Shown: positions 35,888 to 45,900 of the stretch, in pieces
Layout: every line of letters begins with the position of its first letter
How positions within the stretch are numbered: position 1 is the stretch's first letter
Source: Coriobacteriia bacterium
GTDB lineage: Bacteria; Actinomycetota; Coriobacteriia; Coriobacteriales; Eggerthellaceae
Assembly: GCA_030537355.1 (NCBI GenBank)
Contig: JAUNNF010000005.1
Span: 62,001 to 126,000, forward strand
Direction: 5' to 3'
Length of the DNA: 64,000 bases
Program-made: the position numbers and the translations under genes
Notes under the pieces: generated by a model
Database searches by the model: none
What the model was told of the DNA's origin: nothing
Seen by the model: only the letters and a program-made list of their open reading frames with translations

Positions 35888-38800
35888 TTAGCAAATACGT
35901 CTGCGTAAAACAAAGCAACCTGAAATTAAAGCAAACAGTCCAAGACCAATAATGGCAAACCCTGGTAAGCTATCACCTGTTTGAGCGCTGTCAGAACCGC
36001 TGCTATCGCCATCACCTGAAGGTGCTGGAACAGGCGAAGGAGAAATATTATCTACATTATAATCTTGGTTTTCATGACTTTCGCTCATGTACTCAGCAGA
36101 TAAATATTTTTCTAAAATTTGTAAGCCATCTTTTGTAATTATTGTTAATTTGCCAGCCAGTCCTTTAGTTATATTATTGATTTTCCAAAATCCTTCTTTG
36201 TCTGTAGTAGTGGAATATACTTTATTCGATTCTTCAGTTTCAAATTTTACATCTACCCCAGCAATTGGCTCTTTAGTTTTGCTATCGTAAACATGTCCTG
36301 ATAGAGTAACAGTCTCAACTGGAACAGCTGTCCAATGAGCAGTTAATGTTAAATCTGATGTAATTGGCGTGGTAAAATTGAAAGGGATTGTTGTACTAGC
36401 ATCTTCATTAAACCAGCCTGCAAACTCAAAACCTTCCTTGGTTGGTGCTGTAGGTTCTATAGCACATTCACCATCTTCTACTGTTTGTGGGTCAACTGCT
36501 GTTCCACCTTTAGAGTCAAATGTAACTGTGTGTGTTGTTGTAGGAACAACTGAAGTTGCAGTTATAGTTACATTGCTTGCAGGCATTGTAAACTGACCTT
36601 GATCTCCCTCTATAACAATTGGAGTGCCGCTATCAGGTTTAATAGTAATGCTATTTATTTCATAACCTGATAGAGGAGTTGCTGATACATTAACCGTTGT
36701 TCCAGCTGCTGCCGCTGTAACTTCTGTACCTTCAACTTGTGCTGATATGCTAGCAACGCCTTCTGTTGTAGTCTTAGTAATAGTATAAGTAGTTGGAACA
36801 GCTGTCCAATGAGCAGTTAATGTTAAATCTGATGTAATTGGCGTGGTAAAATTGAAAGGGATTGTTGTACTAGCATCTTCATTAAACCAGCCTGCAAACT
36901 CAAAACCTTCCTTGGTTGGTGCTGTAGGTTCTATAGCACATTCACCATCTTCTACTGTTTGTGGGTCAACTGCTGTTCCACCTTTAGAGTCAAATGTAAC
37001 TGTGTGTGTTGTTGTAGGAACAACTGAAGTTGCAGTTATAGTTACATTGCTTGCAGGCATTGTAAACTGACCTTGATCTCCCTCTATAACAATTGGAGTG
37101 CCGCTATCAGGTTTAATAGTAATGCTATTTATTTCATAACCTGATAGAGGAGTTGCTGATACATTAACCGTTGTTCCAGCTGCTGCCGCTGTAACTTCTG
37201 TACCTTCAACTTGTGCTGATATGCTAGCAACGCCTTCTGTTGTTTCATCTTTAGTAATGCTATAAGTAGTTGGAACTTCAGTCCAATGAGCAGTTAATGT
37301 TAAATCTGATTTAATTGGCGTGGTAAAATTGAAAGGGGTTGTTGTACTAGTATCTTCATCAAACCAACCTGCAAACTTGTAACCTTCCTTGGTTGGTGCT
37401 GTAGGTTCTTTAGCACATTCACCATCTTCTACTGTTTGTGAATCAACAGCTGATCCACCTTTAGAGTCAAATGTAACTGTGTGTGCTGTTGTAGGAACAA
37501 CTGAAGTTGCAGTTATAGTTACATTGCTTGCAGGCATTGTAAACTGACCTTGATCTCCCTCTATAACAATTGGAGTGCCGCTATCAGGTGTAATAGTAAT
37601 GCTATTTATTTCATAACCTGATTCAGGAGTTGCTGATACGTTAACCGTTGTTCCAGCTACTGCCTCTGTTACATCTACCCCTTCAACTTTTACTGATATG
37701 CTATGAACACCTTCTGTTGCAGTCTTAGTAATAGTATAAGTAGTTGGAACTTCAGTCCAATGAGCAGTTAATGTTAAATCTGATTTAATTGGCGTGGTAA
37801 AATTGAAAGGGGTTGTTGTACTAGTATCTTCATCAAACCAACCTGCAAACTTGTAACCTTCCTTGATTGGCGCTGTAGGCTCTGTTGCACATTGACCATC
37901 TTCTACTATTTGAGGATCAACTGTTGTTCCACCTTGCGAATCAAATGTAACTGTGTGTGTCGTAGGCTGTACCACACATTTTCCTGTAATTTTACATGCA
38001 TCACCAAGAGTAAGTTTAGCTTCTATCTTTATGTCTCCCGAACCAGTGTTATAGTAGAATCCTTCAAAACTATAACCTGATACAGGGTTACATGTTAGTT
38101 TTGCAACATGAACTTCTTGATCATGAGTAAACGATATCGTAACTTTATGAGAGCCTTCATCAAGTGTTACGATGTATGTTGTATCAGCATCAACATCTAA
38201 TGGGGTAACCACTTGTTGTTTCTCATCATCTAAAGTAAAATCATATGTACCGTGATCTGCATCACCAAAAGTAACTTGATAATACTGACGTGCTTCATAT
38301 ACTGTATATAAAGTAGTATCTTCTGTAATAGGGGTATTATTAAAATCGAATGCAGTGTCTCCATCTTTTGTCCAATGTTTAAATACTTGACCAGCTTTTT
38401 GTGGAGGTTCTACGTATGATGCACATTCACCATCTACAACTTCCTGTGTAGCAATAACCTCACTACCATCATGAAAAGATACCGTGTGTTTAGTTGTTGT
38501 CTGCTCCTTAAAGACTGCTCTTATATAAATAGTACTTGTACCAGTTGGAAGTGTCGTCTCCCCTTCTTGAATAGGTATATAATCTTGTTCTGCATTATTG
38601 TAACTGTACTGAAAACAATCCAAAACATAATCATCTGATGAAGGTACAGCCTTATATTCGAAAAGATGATCCTCCTTTTTGATTTTAAAAGTAATATCGA
38701 CATAATCTTTGTCGGAATGGTATTGCATTTTTATTGGATTAGAAACACTAGTAACTGTATAGGGCAACTCCACTTCCTCTGGTACATCATAATAAGCTAC

Positions 38801-38998
38801 TATAGTACCATATCCTTCAGGACAACATTTACCAGCGTCAAACTTCACCGAAAGGTTACTTTCCTGTGAGTCAGATAATGCTTGTTTTGGATTTTCCCCA
38901 TAAGCAGCACCAACAATGAATAACAATGTAATTATTGCAGCTACAATAATCCATAAAACTTTACTAGTAAATTTTTTATTACTACTTTGACGAACCAT
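35888..38998 (-). CDS. Surface protein with tandem InlB-type repeats and QTGD anchor
   Basis: A 1036-residue cell-surface protein. The signal/anchor segment covers residues 13-36. An N-terminal unique region follows, then an InlB B-repeat (~165-235), a further Ig-like module, and then four copies of a ~157-residue unit. Each unit is an InlB B-repeat (V-T-F-D-S-K-G-G...F-A-G-W-F) plus a second ~85-residue module (S-G-Y-E-I-N-S-I-T-I); the last copy lacks the second module. A carboxypeptidase-regulatory-like domain (L-S-G-H-V-Y-D-S-K-T) follows at ~890-960, then a Pro/Ser/Gly linker. The C-terminus reads SAQTGDSLPGF, a membrane helix and RRRIC, resembling a sortase signal without the usual LPXTG. 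It is probably an adhesin. Strong ribosome site AGGAGG before ATG 38998. Confidence 0.88.
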   Translation of the reverse strand: MVRQSSNKKFTSKVLWIIVAAIITLLFIVGAAYGENPKQALSDSQESNLSVKFDAGKCCPEGYGTIVAYYDVPEEVELPYTVTSVSNPIKMQYHSDKDYVDITFKIKKEDHLFEYKAVPSSDDYVLDCFQYSYNNAEQDYIPIQEGETTLPTGTSTIYIRAVFKEQTTTKHTVSFHDGSEVIATQEVVDGECASYVEPPQKAGQVFKHWTKDGDTAFDFNNTPITEDTTLYTVYEARQYYQVTFGDADHGTYDFTLDDEKQQVVTPLDVDADTTYIVTLDEGSHKVTISFTHDQEVHVAKLTCNPVSGYSFEGFYYNTGSGDIKIEAKLTLGDACKITGKCVVQPTTHTVTFDSQGGTTVDPQIVEDGQCATEPTAPIKEGYKFAGWFDEDTSTTTPFNFTTPIKSDLTLTAHWTEVPTTYTITKTATEGVHSISVKVEGVDVTEAVAGTTVNVSATPESGYEINSITITPDSGTPIVIEGDQGQFTMPASNVTITATSVVPTTAHTVTFDSKGGSAVDSQTVEDGECAKEPTAPTKEGYKFAGWFDEDTSTTTPFNFTTPIKSDLTLTAHWTEVPTTYSITKDETTEGVASISAQVEGTEVTAAAAGTTVNVSATPLSGYEINSITIKPDSGTPIVIEGDQGQFTMPASNVTITATSVVPTTTHTVTFDSKGGTAVDPQTVEDGECAIEPTAPTKEGFEFAGWFNEDASTTIPFNFTTPITSDLTLTAHWTAVPTTYTITKTTTEGVASISAQVEGTEVTAAAAGTTVNVSATPLSGYEINSITIKPDSGTPIVIEGDQGQFTMPASNVTITATSVVPTTTHTVTFDSKGGTAVDPQTVEDGECAIEPTAPTKEGFEFAGWFNEDASTTIPFNFTTPITSDLTLTAHWTAVPVETVTLSGHVYDSKTKEPIAGVDVKFETEESNKVYSTTTDKEGFWKINNITKGLAGKLTIITKDGLQILEKYLSAEYMSESHENQDYNVDNISPSPVPAPSGDGDSSGSDSAQTGDSLPGFAIIGLGLFALISGCFVLRRRIC
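36320..37240 (-). repeat. Nearly perfect 474-bp tandem repeat inside the surface protein gene
   Basis: Bases 36320-36766 recur at 36794-37240 with no difference that I could see, offset exactly 474 bases (158 codons). Two further, more diverged copies lie at 37241-37960. The identity implies very recent expansion, so copy number probably varies between strains. Confidence 0.9.
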
Positions 38999-39126
38999 AA
39001 GAAAAACCTCCTGTTAATCCTTCTTTTTTTCTATGTATGATTAATAGATTACAATTTTATCATAACTTCCCCATAAAACAACTTTTTTATGAAAATTATG
39101 CTAAAACACGGGAAGATTTTTCTCCC

Positions 39127-42100
39127 CTAACTATTAATAGCCTCAACTGGATCCTTTTTGGCAGCTGAACTTGAAGGAATTAAACCAGCAACGAAAGTCA
39201 AACCTACACTGATTAGAATCATGAAAAGCGCAGACCAAATAGGTAAAAATGCAATATCATATTCAGCATTAAATGCAGCTCGTGCAATGATATTTGCTGG
39301 TATACATCCAATATATACAATAACAATACCTATAACGCCAGCAATCAAACCTACAATAAAAGTCTCAGCATTAAAAACACGGAAAATATCACGTTTTCGC
39401 GCCCCAATTGCTCGCAAAATTCCTATCTCGCGTCGTCTTTCCAAAACGGAAATATAAGTAATGATTCCTATCATAATAGATGACACAACAAGTGAAATTG
39501 CAACAAAAGCAATTAACGCAGCCGTAATCATGTCTATCATTGTGGTAAGTGAAGTCATAAGAAGCTTAGCAATATCAGTATAAGAAATAGCCTTTGTTTC
39601 GCCGACCTCTTCATTATAAGATTCAATAATTTGAGTAATCGATTCCTTAGAATTAAAATTGTTAGGATAAATTGTCACAGCAGCTGGATTTGTCAGGTCT
39701 GCATAACCAAAATTAGACAGGTTACTTTCATAAGTTCTAGTTGCCGCCCCAGTTATTACTTTAGAAATTGCCATAAGCTTCTCTTCCGTGAGATTAAATT
39801 TAAAAACATTAGATAAGGCAGAAGCGTCAAAAGTCAAGAAATTGTTTTGTAGCTTACTAAACTGTTGCATCAATGAAGATGTAAATGCCTCTAAAATTTT
39901 GCCAGAGACAGTGTAGATGTCTTTCAAAACCTCTTCGCTTAAAGTAAGACCTGCTGCACTACATGCATTTTCAACCCACTCGTAACCAGGATTGCCTTTA
40001 GTAAAATATATATCTGGCGTAAGCGTTCCGCCCTCAGCTATATATTTAATATAAGTGGCAGTAGCCCCAGTCAAAATCTTCTGCATAGCTTCCGAGTATC
40101 CTTTATTGCCAGCAATACCTGAAATAATCTGCGCTATTGTTTTCTCGTCAACAGCTTTTTCAATCACGCTAGCAATATCTGCTTCGGTAAACGAAGGTAG
40201 CTCTCCAACCTTGATTGCTCCTGCTAAAGCTTCAGCGTTAAATTCTACAATGTCATTAAAAGCACTTCCATCAAAACCATTTTCTTTTTCTTCGGCAAAA
40301 GTTTTACCAGACAATACATCAAAATTAGAATCGTTTAATTGTTCTTTTACAATTTGCGAGTCAGCAGCGGCATTAATGCTCTTTTCAAGCAGACTGTATG
40401 GGTAATTAATACCTGCGCTTAACGACAAAGAACTACTGCGTCCTTCTGGTGCGTTAATGATTCCAACTATAGTTAAGTCTTCAGACTTCTCGTACACGCC
40501 CTTCATAAAAGCCTCATCATCAGATTTATCTACCCAAATGCCAAGTTCTTTCTGATAACAATCTGAAGCCTTAACCAGCTTAAACTTCTTACCTAAAATA
40601 TCACTGAATCGCACAGGATCAAATTTTTCTGGCAAGCTAACCTTCTCATCCCTGCTATATTTTTTAATTGCATTCTCTAATTCTTCTGGATCCCTAAAAC
40701 CTAAGGTATATAAAAGCGAATCGGCAATAGATCCATCCTGATGCAACACAAGCACACATTCTGTATCTTTTTCTGGCCAGCGACCAGCAGCAACACTATA
40801 CTGATCCTCGTATAATGTTTTATCTTTTGGCATTGCACCAAAACTTTCCATACTTGTAAATTTAGCCATAGGATTACTGCTTGTAGTTTGAGCAGAACTT
40901 GTTGAAGAATTTGAGTTCTGTCCATACATCGTACTTGGATACACTTGTCTGACATTACCATTATATTCGCTATAAATTTTAGGTGTAGTATTGTAAGAAT
41001 ACTCCATAGACTTTACATACGAATCCAAATCTTGTGGATTACTATCAAGATAAGACTTGAAGCTTTTTAAATCGTTAGCTCCACTAGCAGAAAGCAAAGT
41101 TGACAAAGTTGCTCTTACCTTTGCGGTGTCACCCTCGTTCTGATTATATTGCATTTTCTCGATTGTTTTTGCAAGACTACCTCCCTGAGCTGCCTCGCTA
41201 ATTCCAGAAATTGCAGATTTAGTGCGGGTAATTGTAAGTGGATATTGCGCAAGAGTATTTGTCTCAACGTTTTCAATATATGCTTGAGTGCCAGTCGACA
41301 ATGCTAAAATAGCCGAAATTCCAATAATTCCTATAGAGCCTGCAAACGCAGTCATAAAAGTACGTCCTTTTTTTCCCATTAAGTTAGCAAAACTCAACGA
41401 CAAGGCCGTCAAAAAAGACATAGCTGTACGTGATTTTTTGGCTTTAGCTTTAACTTCAAAACCTTCATATGGCGAGGAATCATCAATGATTTTACCATCT
41501 TGTAATTTAACCGTACGCGTGGCATACATTTCAGCAAGCATCGGATTATGAGTAACCATTACAACAAGCTTATCTTCTGAAACATCCTTCAAAATCTCCA
41601 TAATCTGAACGCTAGTTTTTGTATCAAGAGCGCCTGTTGGCTCATCAGCAAAAATGATGGATGGATTATTAACAAGAGCACGAGCAATTGCAACTCGCTG
41701 CATCTGACCACCGCTCAACTGATTAGGTTTTTTATGTATATGGTCAGCAAGTCCAACTTTTGTTAGTGCTTCTTCAGCTCTACGCTTGCGCTCTGATGGG
41801 CTAATACCAGAAAGTGTCAAAGCCAATTCAACATTTGATAGCACAGACTGATGAGGTATCAAATTATAATTTTGAAATACAAATCCAACTTCATGATTAC
41901 GATAAGCGTCCCAATCTTTATCGTTAAATTTCTTGGTAGAAACTCCATTGATGAGCAAATCGCCAGAATCGTAATGATCAAGCCCACCAATAACGTTTAA
42001 CATAGTAGTTTTACCACTACCAGATGGCCCCAACACAGCAACAAATTCGCTGTCTCTAAAACTAACACTTATTCCATCCAATGCCTTTTGCGAAAAAGGT

Positions 42101-42141
42101 CCTGTAACATAAGATTTTGATATGTTTTTTAGTTCTAACAT
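39127..42141 (-). CDS. ABC transporter with fused ATPase and FtsX-like permease (MacB type)
   Basis: A 1004-residue fused transporter. The N-terminal LolD/MacB-type ATPase covers residues 1-225: Walker A GPSGSGKTT (~40), signature LSGGQMQRVAIARAL (~142), Walker B I-I-F-A-D-E-P (~162), H-loop V-T-H-N-P. A first membrane helix lies at ~262-285. A large extracellular domain (~290-850) and the FtsX domain with three helices (~865-995) complete a type VII exporter topology. This class moves peptides, lipoproteins or antibiotics, or transmits a mechanical signal, rather than carrying solute through a channel. The ATG directly abuts the vapC stop (TAGATG) with little ribosome site, so translation depends on vapC. 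A 91-bp copy of its 5' end lies at 52581-52671. Confidence 0.9.
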   Translation of the reverse strand: MLELKNISKSYVTGPFSQKALDGISVSFRDSEFVAVLGPSGSGKTTMLNVIGGLDHYDSGDLLINGVSTKKFNDKDWDAYRNHEVGFVFQNYNLIPHQSVLSNVELALTLSGISPSERKRRAEEALTKVGLADHIHKKPNQLSGGQMQRVAIARALVNNPSIIFADEPTGALDTKTSVQIMEILKDVSEDKLVVMVTHNPMLAEMYATRTVKLQDGKIIDDSSPYEGFEVKAKAKKSRTAMSFLTALSLSFANLMGKKGRTFMTAFAGSIGIIGISAILALSTGTQAYIENVETNTLAQYPLTITRTKSAISGISEAAQGGSLAKTIEKMQYNQNEGDTAKVRATLSTLLSASGANDLKSFKSYLDSNPQDLDSYVKSMEYSYNTTPKIYSEYNGNVRQVYPSTMYGQNSNSSTSSAQTTSSNPMAKFTSMESFGAMPKDKTLYEDQYSVAAGRWPEKDTECVLVLHQDGSIADSLLYTLGFRDPEELENAIKKYSRDEKVSLPEKFDPVRFSDILGKKFKLVKASDCYQKELGIWVDKSDDEAFMKGVYEKSEDLTIVGIINAPEGRSSSLSLSAGINYPYSLLEKSINAAADSQIVKEQLNDSNFDVLSGKTFAEEKENGFDGSAFNDIVEFNAEALAGAIKVGELPSFTEADIASVIEKAVDEKTIAQIISGIAGNKGYSEAMQKILTGATATYIKYIAEGGTLTPDIYFTKGNPGYEWVENACSAAGLTLSEEVLKDIYTVSGKILEAFTSSLMQQFSKLQNNFLTFDASALSNVFKFNLTEEKLMAISKVITGAATRTYESNLSNFGYADLTNPAAVTIYPNNFNSKESITQIIESYNEEVGETKAISYTDIAKLLMTSLTTMIDMITAALIAFVAISLVVSSIMIGIITYISVLERRREIGILRAIGARKRDIFRVFNAETFIVGLIAGVIGIVIVYIGCIPANIIARAAFNAEYDIAFLPIWSALFMILISVGLTFVAGLIPSSSAAKKDPVEAINS

Positions 42142-42540
42142 CTATCTTGTCCAGTTTTCTAATTTTAAACCTTTTACACGTTTAAATTTCTTCATATTAT
42201 TAGTAATCAAAGTACAATCTTGTGATTTAGCATGGCTAGCTATTAATAAATCAAGTGGTCCTATTACGCAACCTTTGCGTTCTAAATCAGCTCTAATAAG
42301 TCCATATTCCTCAGAAGCTGACGTATCATAATCCAATACTTTTATATTAGTTAACATCAAAGTTAATGCCAGCCAATTTTTTTCCTTAGCTTCACTTTTT
42401 TCAACACCATACACTAGTTCTGAATACGTTATAGACGATATGCATACATCATTAGTATCGCATTCCTTTAAACGTTCAATCAATTTTGAAGAAGAATGTT
42501 TAATTGCATAAATGCATATATTTGTATCAAGCATATACAT
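42142..42540 (-). CDS. vapC: VapC-type PIN-domain toxin
   Basis: A 132-residue PIN ribonuclease. The acidic site residues are visible: D5 in M-L-D-T-N, E in Y-S-E-L-V-Y-G (~41), D in G-P-L-D-L-L-I-A (~96), and the T-N-N-M-K-K-F segment near 113. VapC toxins cut tRNA or rRNA when freed from VapB. Its ATG overlaps the vapB stop codon and its own stop touches the ATG of the ABC transporter, so three genes are translationally linked. Cytoplasmic. Confidence 0.92.
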   Translation of the reverse strand: MYMLDTNICIYAIKHSSSKLIERLKECDTNDVCISSITYSELVYGVEKSEAKEKNWLALTLMLTNIKVLDYDTSASEEYGLIRADLERKGCVIGPLDLLIASHAKSQDCTLITNNMKKFKRVKGLKLENWTR

Positions 42541-42770
42541 TAAAGATTTTCTCTCTTCTGTACACGTTGAGAATTTCTTCCGTTTTTCATAAAATCGTCA
42601 GAGAATAAATCAATTCCTAATAGGAAATTTGTCCATTTTGATTTTTTTGGCGTTATTAACACTGCATCACCAATTTTGTTAATAGCTACTTCTTTTTCAT
42701 CAAAACGATATTCTTTAGGAATTCTTACCGCCTGACTTCTACCGTTTTTAAAAACTGTAGTTGTATTCAT
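42540..42770 (-). CDS. vapB: VapB-type antitoxin
   Basis: A 76-residue antitoxin. The N-terminal AbrB-like swapped-hairpin DNA-binding domain (T-V-F-K-N-G-R-S-Q-A-V-R-I-P-K) should bind its own operator. The C-terminal tail (L-F-S-D-D-F-M-K-N-G-R) neutralises VapC. ATG 42770 is chosen because GGAGGTG lies seven bases upstream; an ATG five codons earlier overlaps that ribosome site. A near-consensus promoter precedes it. The tail has a close relative fused to the end of the ATPase encoded at 52671-53921. Confidence 0.9.
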   Translation of the reverse strand: MNTTTVFKNGRSQAVRIPKEYRFDEKEVAINKIGDAVLITPKKSKWTNFLLGIDLFSDDFMKNGRNSQRVQKRENL

Positions 42771-42790
42771 GTTAAACACCTCCATAATAG

Positions 42791-42870
42791 AGTATATACC
42801 TTGATATATATTTTGTCAATATGAGTTGTGAAATTTTGTTAGTAGTGTTTATGCAAATTTGGTAGTAAAA
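42791..42870 (-). promoter_or_regulatory. vapB promoter and upstream element
   Basis: TTGACA (42814-42819) and TATACT (42791-42796) are separated by 17 bases, an almost ideal promoter. Just upstream, ACTAACAAAATTTCACAA (about 42823-42840) also occurs, nearly unchanged, upstream of the ATPase gene at about 53960-54070, suggesting a shared operator. Confidence 0.8.
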
Positions 42871-42905
42871 AAACAAGACATAGTATTATTAAATACTATG
42901 TCTTG
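42867..42905 (-). terminator. Terminator of the giant gene
   Basis: A perfect 14-bp stem (CAAGACATAGTATT 42874-42887, AATACTATGTCTTG 42892-42905) with an ATTA loop, followed by T7 on the minus strand. It lies 47 bases after the giant gene's stop codon, directly before the vapB regulatory region. Confidence 0.92.
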
Positions 42906-42952
42906 AAAAATAACACTTGTTAGTATGTCAAATTATTACTTTTTCAGCTACA

Positions 42953-45900
42953 TTAAGTAAGCTTTTCGCTTTTTACAATAACTGTTGGCGAATCAACTCC
43001 AATTGCTTGCTGACCAATAAAAGTATAATAACCATCTTCATCAGGAGTCAATTCGTAACCATTAAATGTAACTTGCTTACACTTAAATCCATCTTGACAT
43101 ACAACTTTAAACCTTAAATGCTTATCATAACCTACATGTATAGGTGAAGTTATAGTGGCACCGTTAATATCTACAAGCTCTTTAACTCCTTCATCCTTTT
43201 GAAAATTTATCTTGTTAGAAAATTCTCTGATAATTACAACATCACTTGGATTATCCCATTTGTTTAAAGTATCACTTAATTCATCATTTGCACAATCCCA
43301 ATAACGAGTGTTATAATACGATTCTTGCCAATTCACCCAAAAATGTCCACCAACATCTAGACCAAATCCTACTTTGTTATAAATTTTATATAAGGTTGTT
43401 AATTCTATGCCACAAATCTTCGGCTTATCTATTACTTTTTTTTCTTTAGAATTAAATATATATGCAAAATCACCTTTATTAAAACGTTTATTTTTGAAAT
43501 TGTCTGTTACGTCTGTACATATATCTATATTATTATCAAACGGATAAGTCCAATCACAACGAACAGAACTTCTAACAGCTGAAAAGCTTACTGAAGAATC
43601 TGACAAAATATAATAAGTAGCATTTATTACATCTGTCATTAAATAATATTTATAACCTTCTCTCTCAGGAACAGCTTCACCTGTAGCTGGTAATCGATTA
43701 TCATCTTTGTCGTAGAATGTTATTTTTTCGTTTGAAAGTTTATCAAAAACAGGATGATATAAATCATTACCAATTTTAAGTGAATGTTTTACAGGATATG
43801 AACTTGCTACAACACTAGTTGCGCCAACAATATTTTTTATTGTATATAAACCATCAGAATCTTTTATTGCAGGCAGATTGTTAATCATTATAAACTCGTT
43901 GTTATAATCTTGTTCACATACAACTTTAAAACGAAAATCATTACCTTTTTTTATTCCTATATTCTCAGGTAATTGTCGACCGTTAGTATCAACAAACTTT
44001 TCAATATGATCATCCTTTGAAAATTTTATATTAATGCCTGACTTTGCCTCAATTAACTTGAAAGAGTTTACATTTTCAATAGTACAATAACCATCAGGGG
44101 CTACAAAAACTAACTTACCATTTATCATTAATGACTCTAAACCAAATGTATCTTTAGAAGCAACTTTAAAGCGCAATTTATTGTCCGATTGCATAGTATA
44201 TGAAGACGATAAAGGACTTCCGTCTTCATTAATAAAATCTTCAATACCATCATCTTTAATAAATAGTATAGTAGATGATGAAGTAAATTTTTTGTTCATA
44301 AGAATTGGTAAAATCTCTGTTCTAGCACTCCCATAAAGCCAGCTATCGAATTCACCACCAGTATCACATTGATATGACCATGCTTTATCGCCATTTGCTT
44401 CGTTGCCCCAAAATTCTTTCACTCCTGGGAAAAGCTCCTTAATTTTTGTTAATGAAATACCATCAACAGTAGGGTCTTTATCTTTGTTAAAAGTCAATGT
44501 AGAGCATTGAATAGAAGAATCAACATCTCCAGCTTTATATTGTGTAGCCTTTCCTTGAGTACCATTACCAAAAGCATCATCCCACGTATGGTTTATTATT
44601 CCAACAGTATTTAGCTCATATGAGCCTTGTTGTTGGTATATAAACTTATCTGCATTTGCAAGATCAGACATTACATAATCATCTCCATTAGATGGAGTAA
44701 TATAGTTTCCGTTACTATCATAAAACTTATAATCATTTATTGATAGACTTTCATAAACTGGCTTATACATAATATTATCAACTGTTAAGGAATGAGCTTT
44801 TTGGGTTTTTATATCAACTTTTGATGATTTTCCTATAAGACTAGAATCCATTAGAATATGGAAGTACCCGTCTCTCACAAATAACAGATCTTCATTATTA
44901 AATTTAATTGAATTTATCACAAAATTTGTCTTATAGTTAATTTTGAATTTTAGATCTTGACCTGGTACAATATCAACATAATCTGAAATTTTTTGTCCAC
45001 TAGAGTCTTCAAGATAAACAACACCTTCGTCTTTTTCAAAATTTACTCTAGTTGTTTTTGTAGAAGAAAATGTTTTTTGTATCAAAATTGTATGGGTATT
45101 AATTTTGCTATCTTTGATCCATTGATTATTGTCATAATAATAGGCTTCATCTGTATCCTGAGAAATTGGTGACCAACATTGCGATGAACTAAAATATACT
45201 TCAACAATATTATTAACCGAAACACCACTAATATATAAATTACTGTTAAGTTCATCAAATTTAAGCGATGCACATGTTTGGTCACTTTCAATACGAGGTA
45301 AATACTTTGGAGCAATACCAGACCCTTCTAGTTCTCCAAAAGCTGTCTTCCATAATTGATCTCGCGCAGCTACAGCTTCAAACGTATAATCTTTACTTAT
45401 AAATTGTGTCGCGTTTTGTAAATCTGACATCAAATAGGAAAGACCATTATTTCCAGAAGCGTGTACATAGTTTGAATGAATATCATAAAACTTTACTTTA
45501 TCAGATGGTATATATGAACATACTGGATGAAATAACTCCCCTCCGCTTATTAAAGAATGAGCCTCATCAGTATTAATATTAATATTAATATTATTAGATA
45601 CATGCTGAAGAACATAAACTCCATCATTGTTTGGTAAGATTTTTTCATTATTGACATAAACATCGTTAGCTAAATAACCATTCTTAACAACAACTTTAAA
45701 TTTCAAATCTAAGCCTGCTGGAAAGTCTAATGAACCTAAAAATTCATTTCCGTTTGTATCAGTTACTTTTTCAACATTATCATCAACTTTAAAGTCAACT
45801 TTATTATAACCGCCTGTAAACACGCTTTCTAATAAAATTGTACTGTTTTCAAATTTAGAATGTAAAGCAAAATCCCAATCTGTATTTGCATCGTTTACAC

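Noticed and set aside
36369-37070. Two identical 75-codon plus-strand ORFs (36369-36596, 36843-37070)
   Set aside because: They are antisense shadows of the tandem repeat in the surface protein gene; their identity only reflects that repeat.
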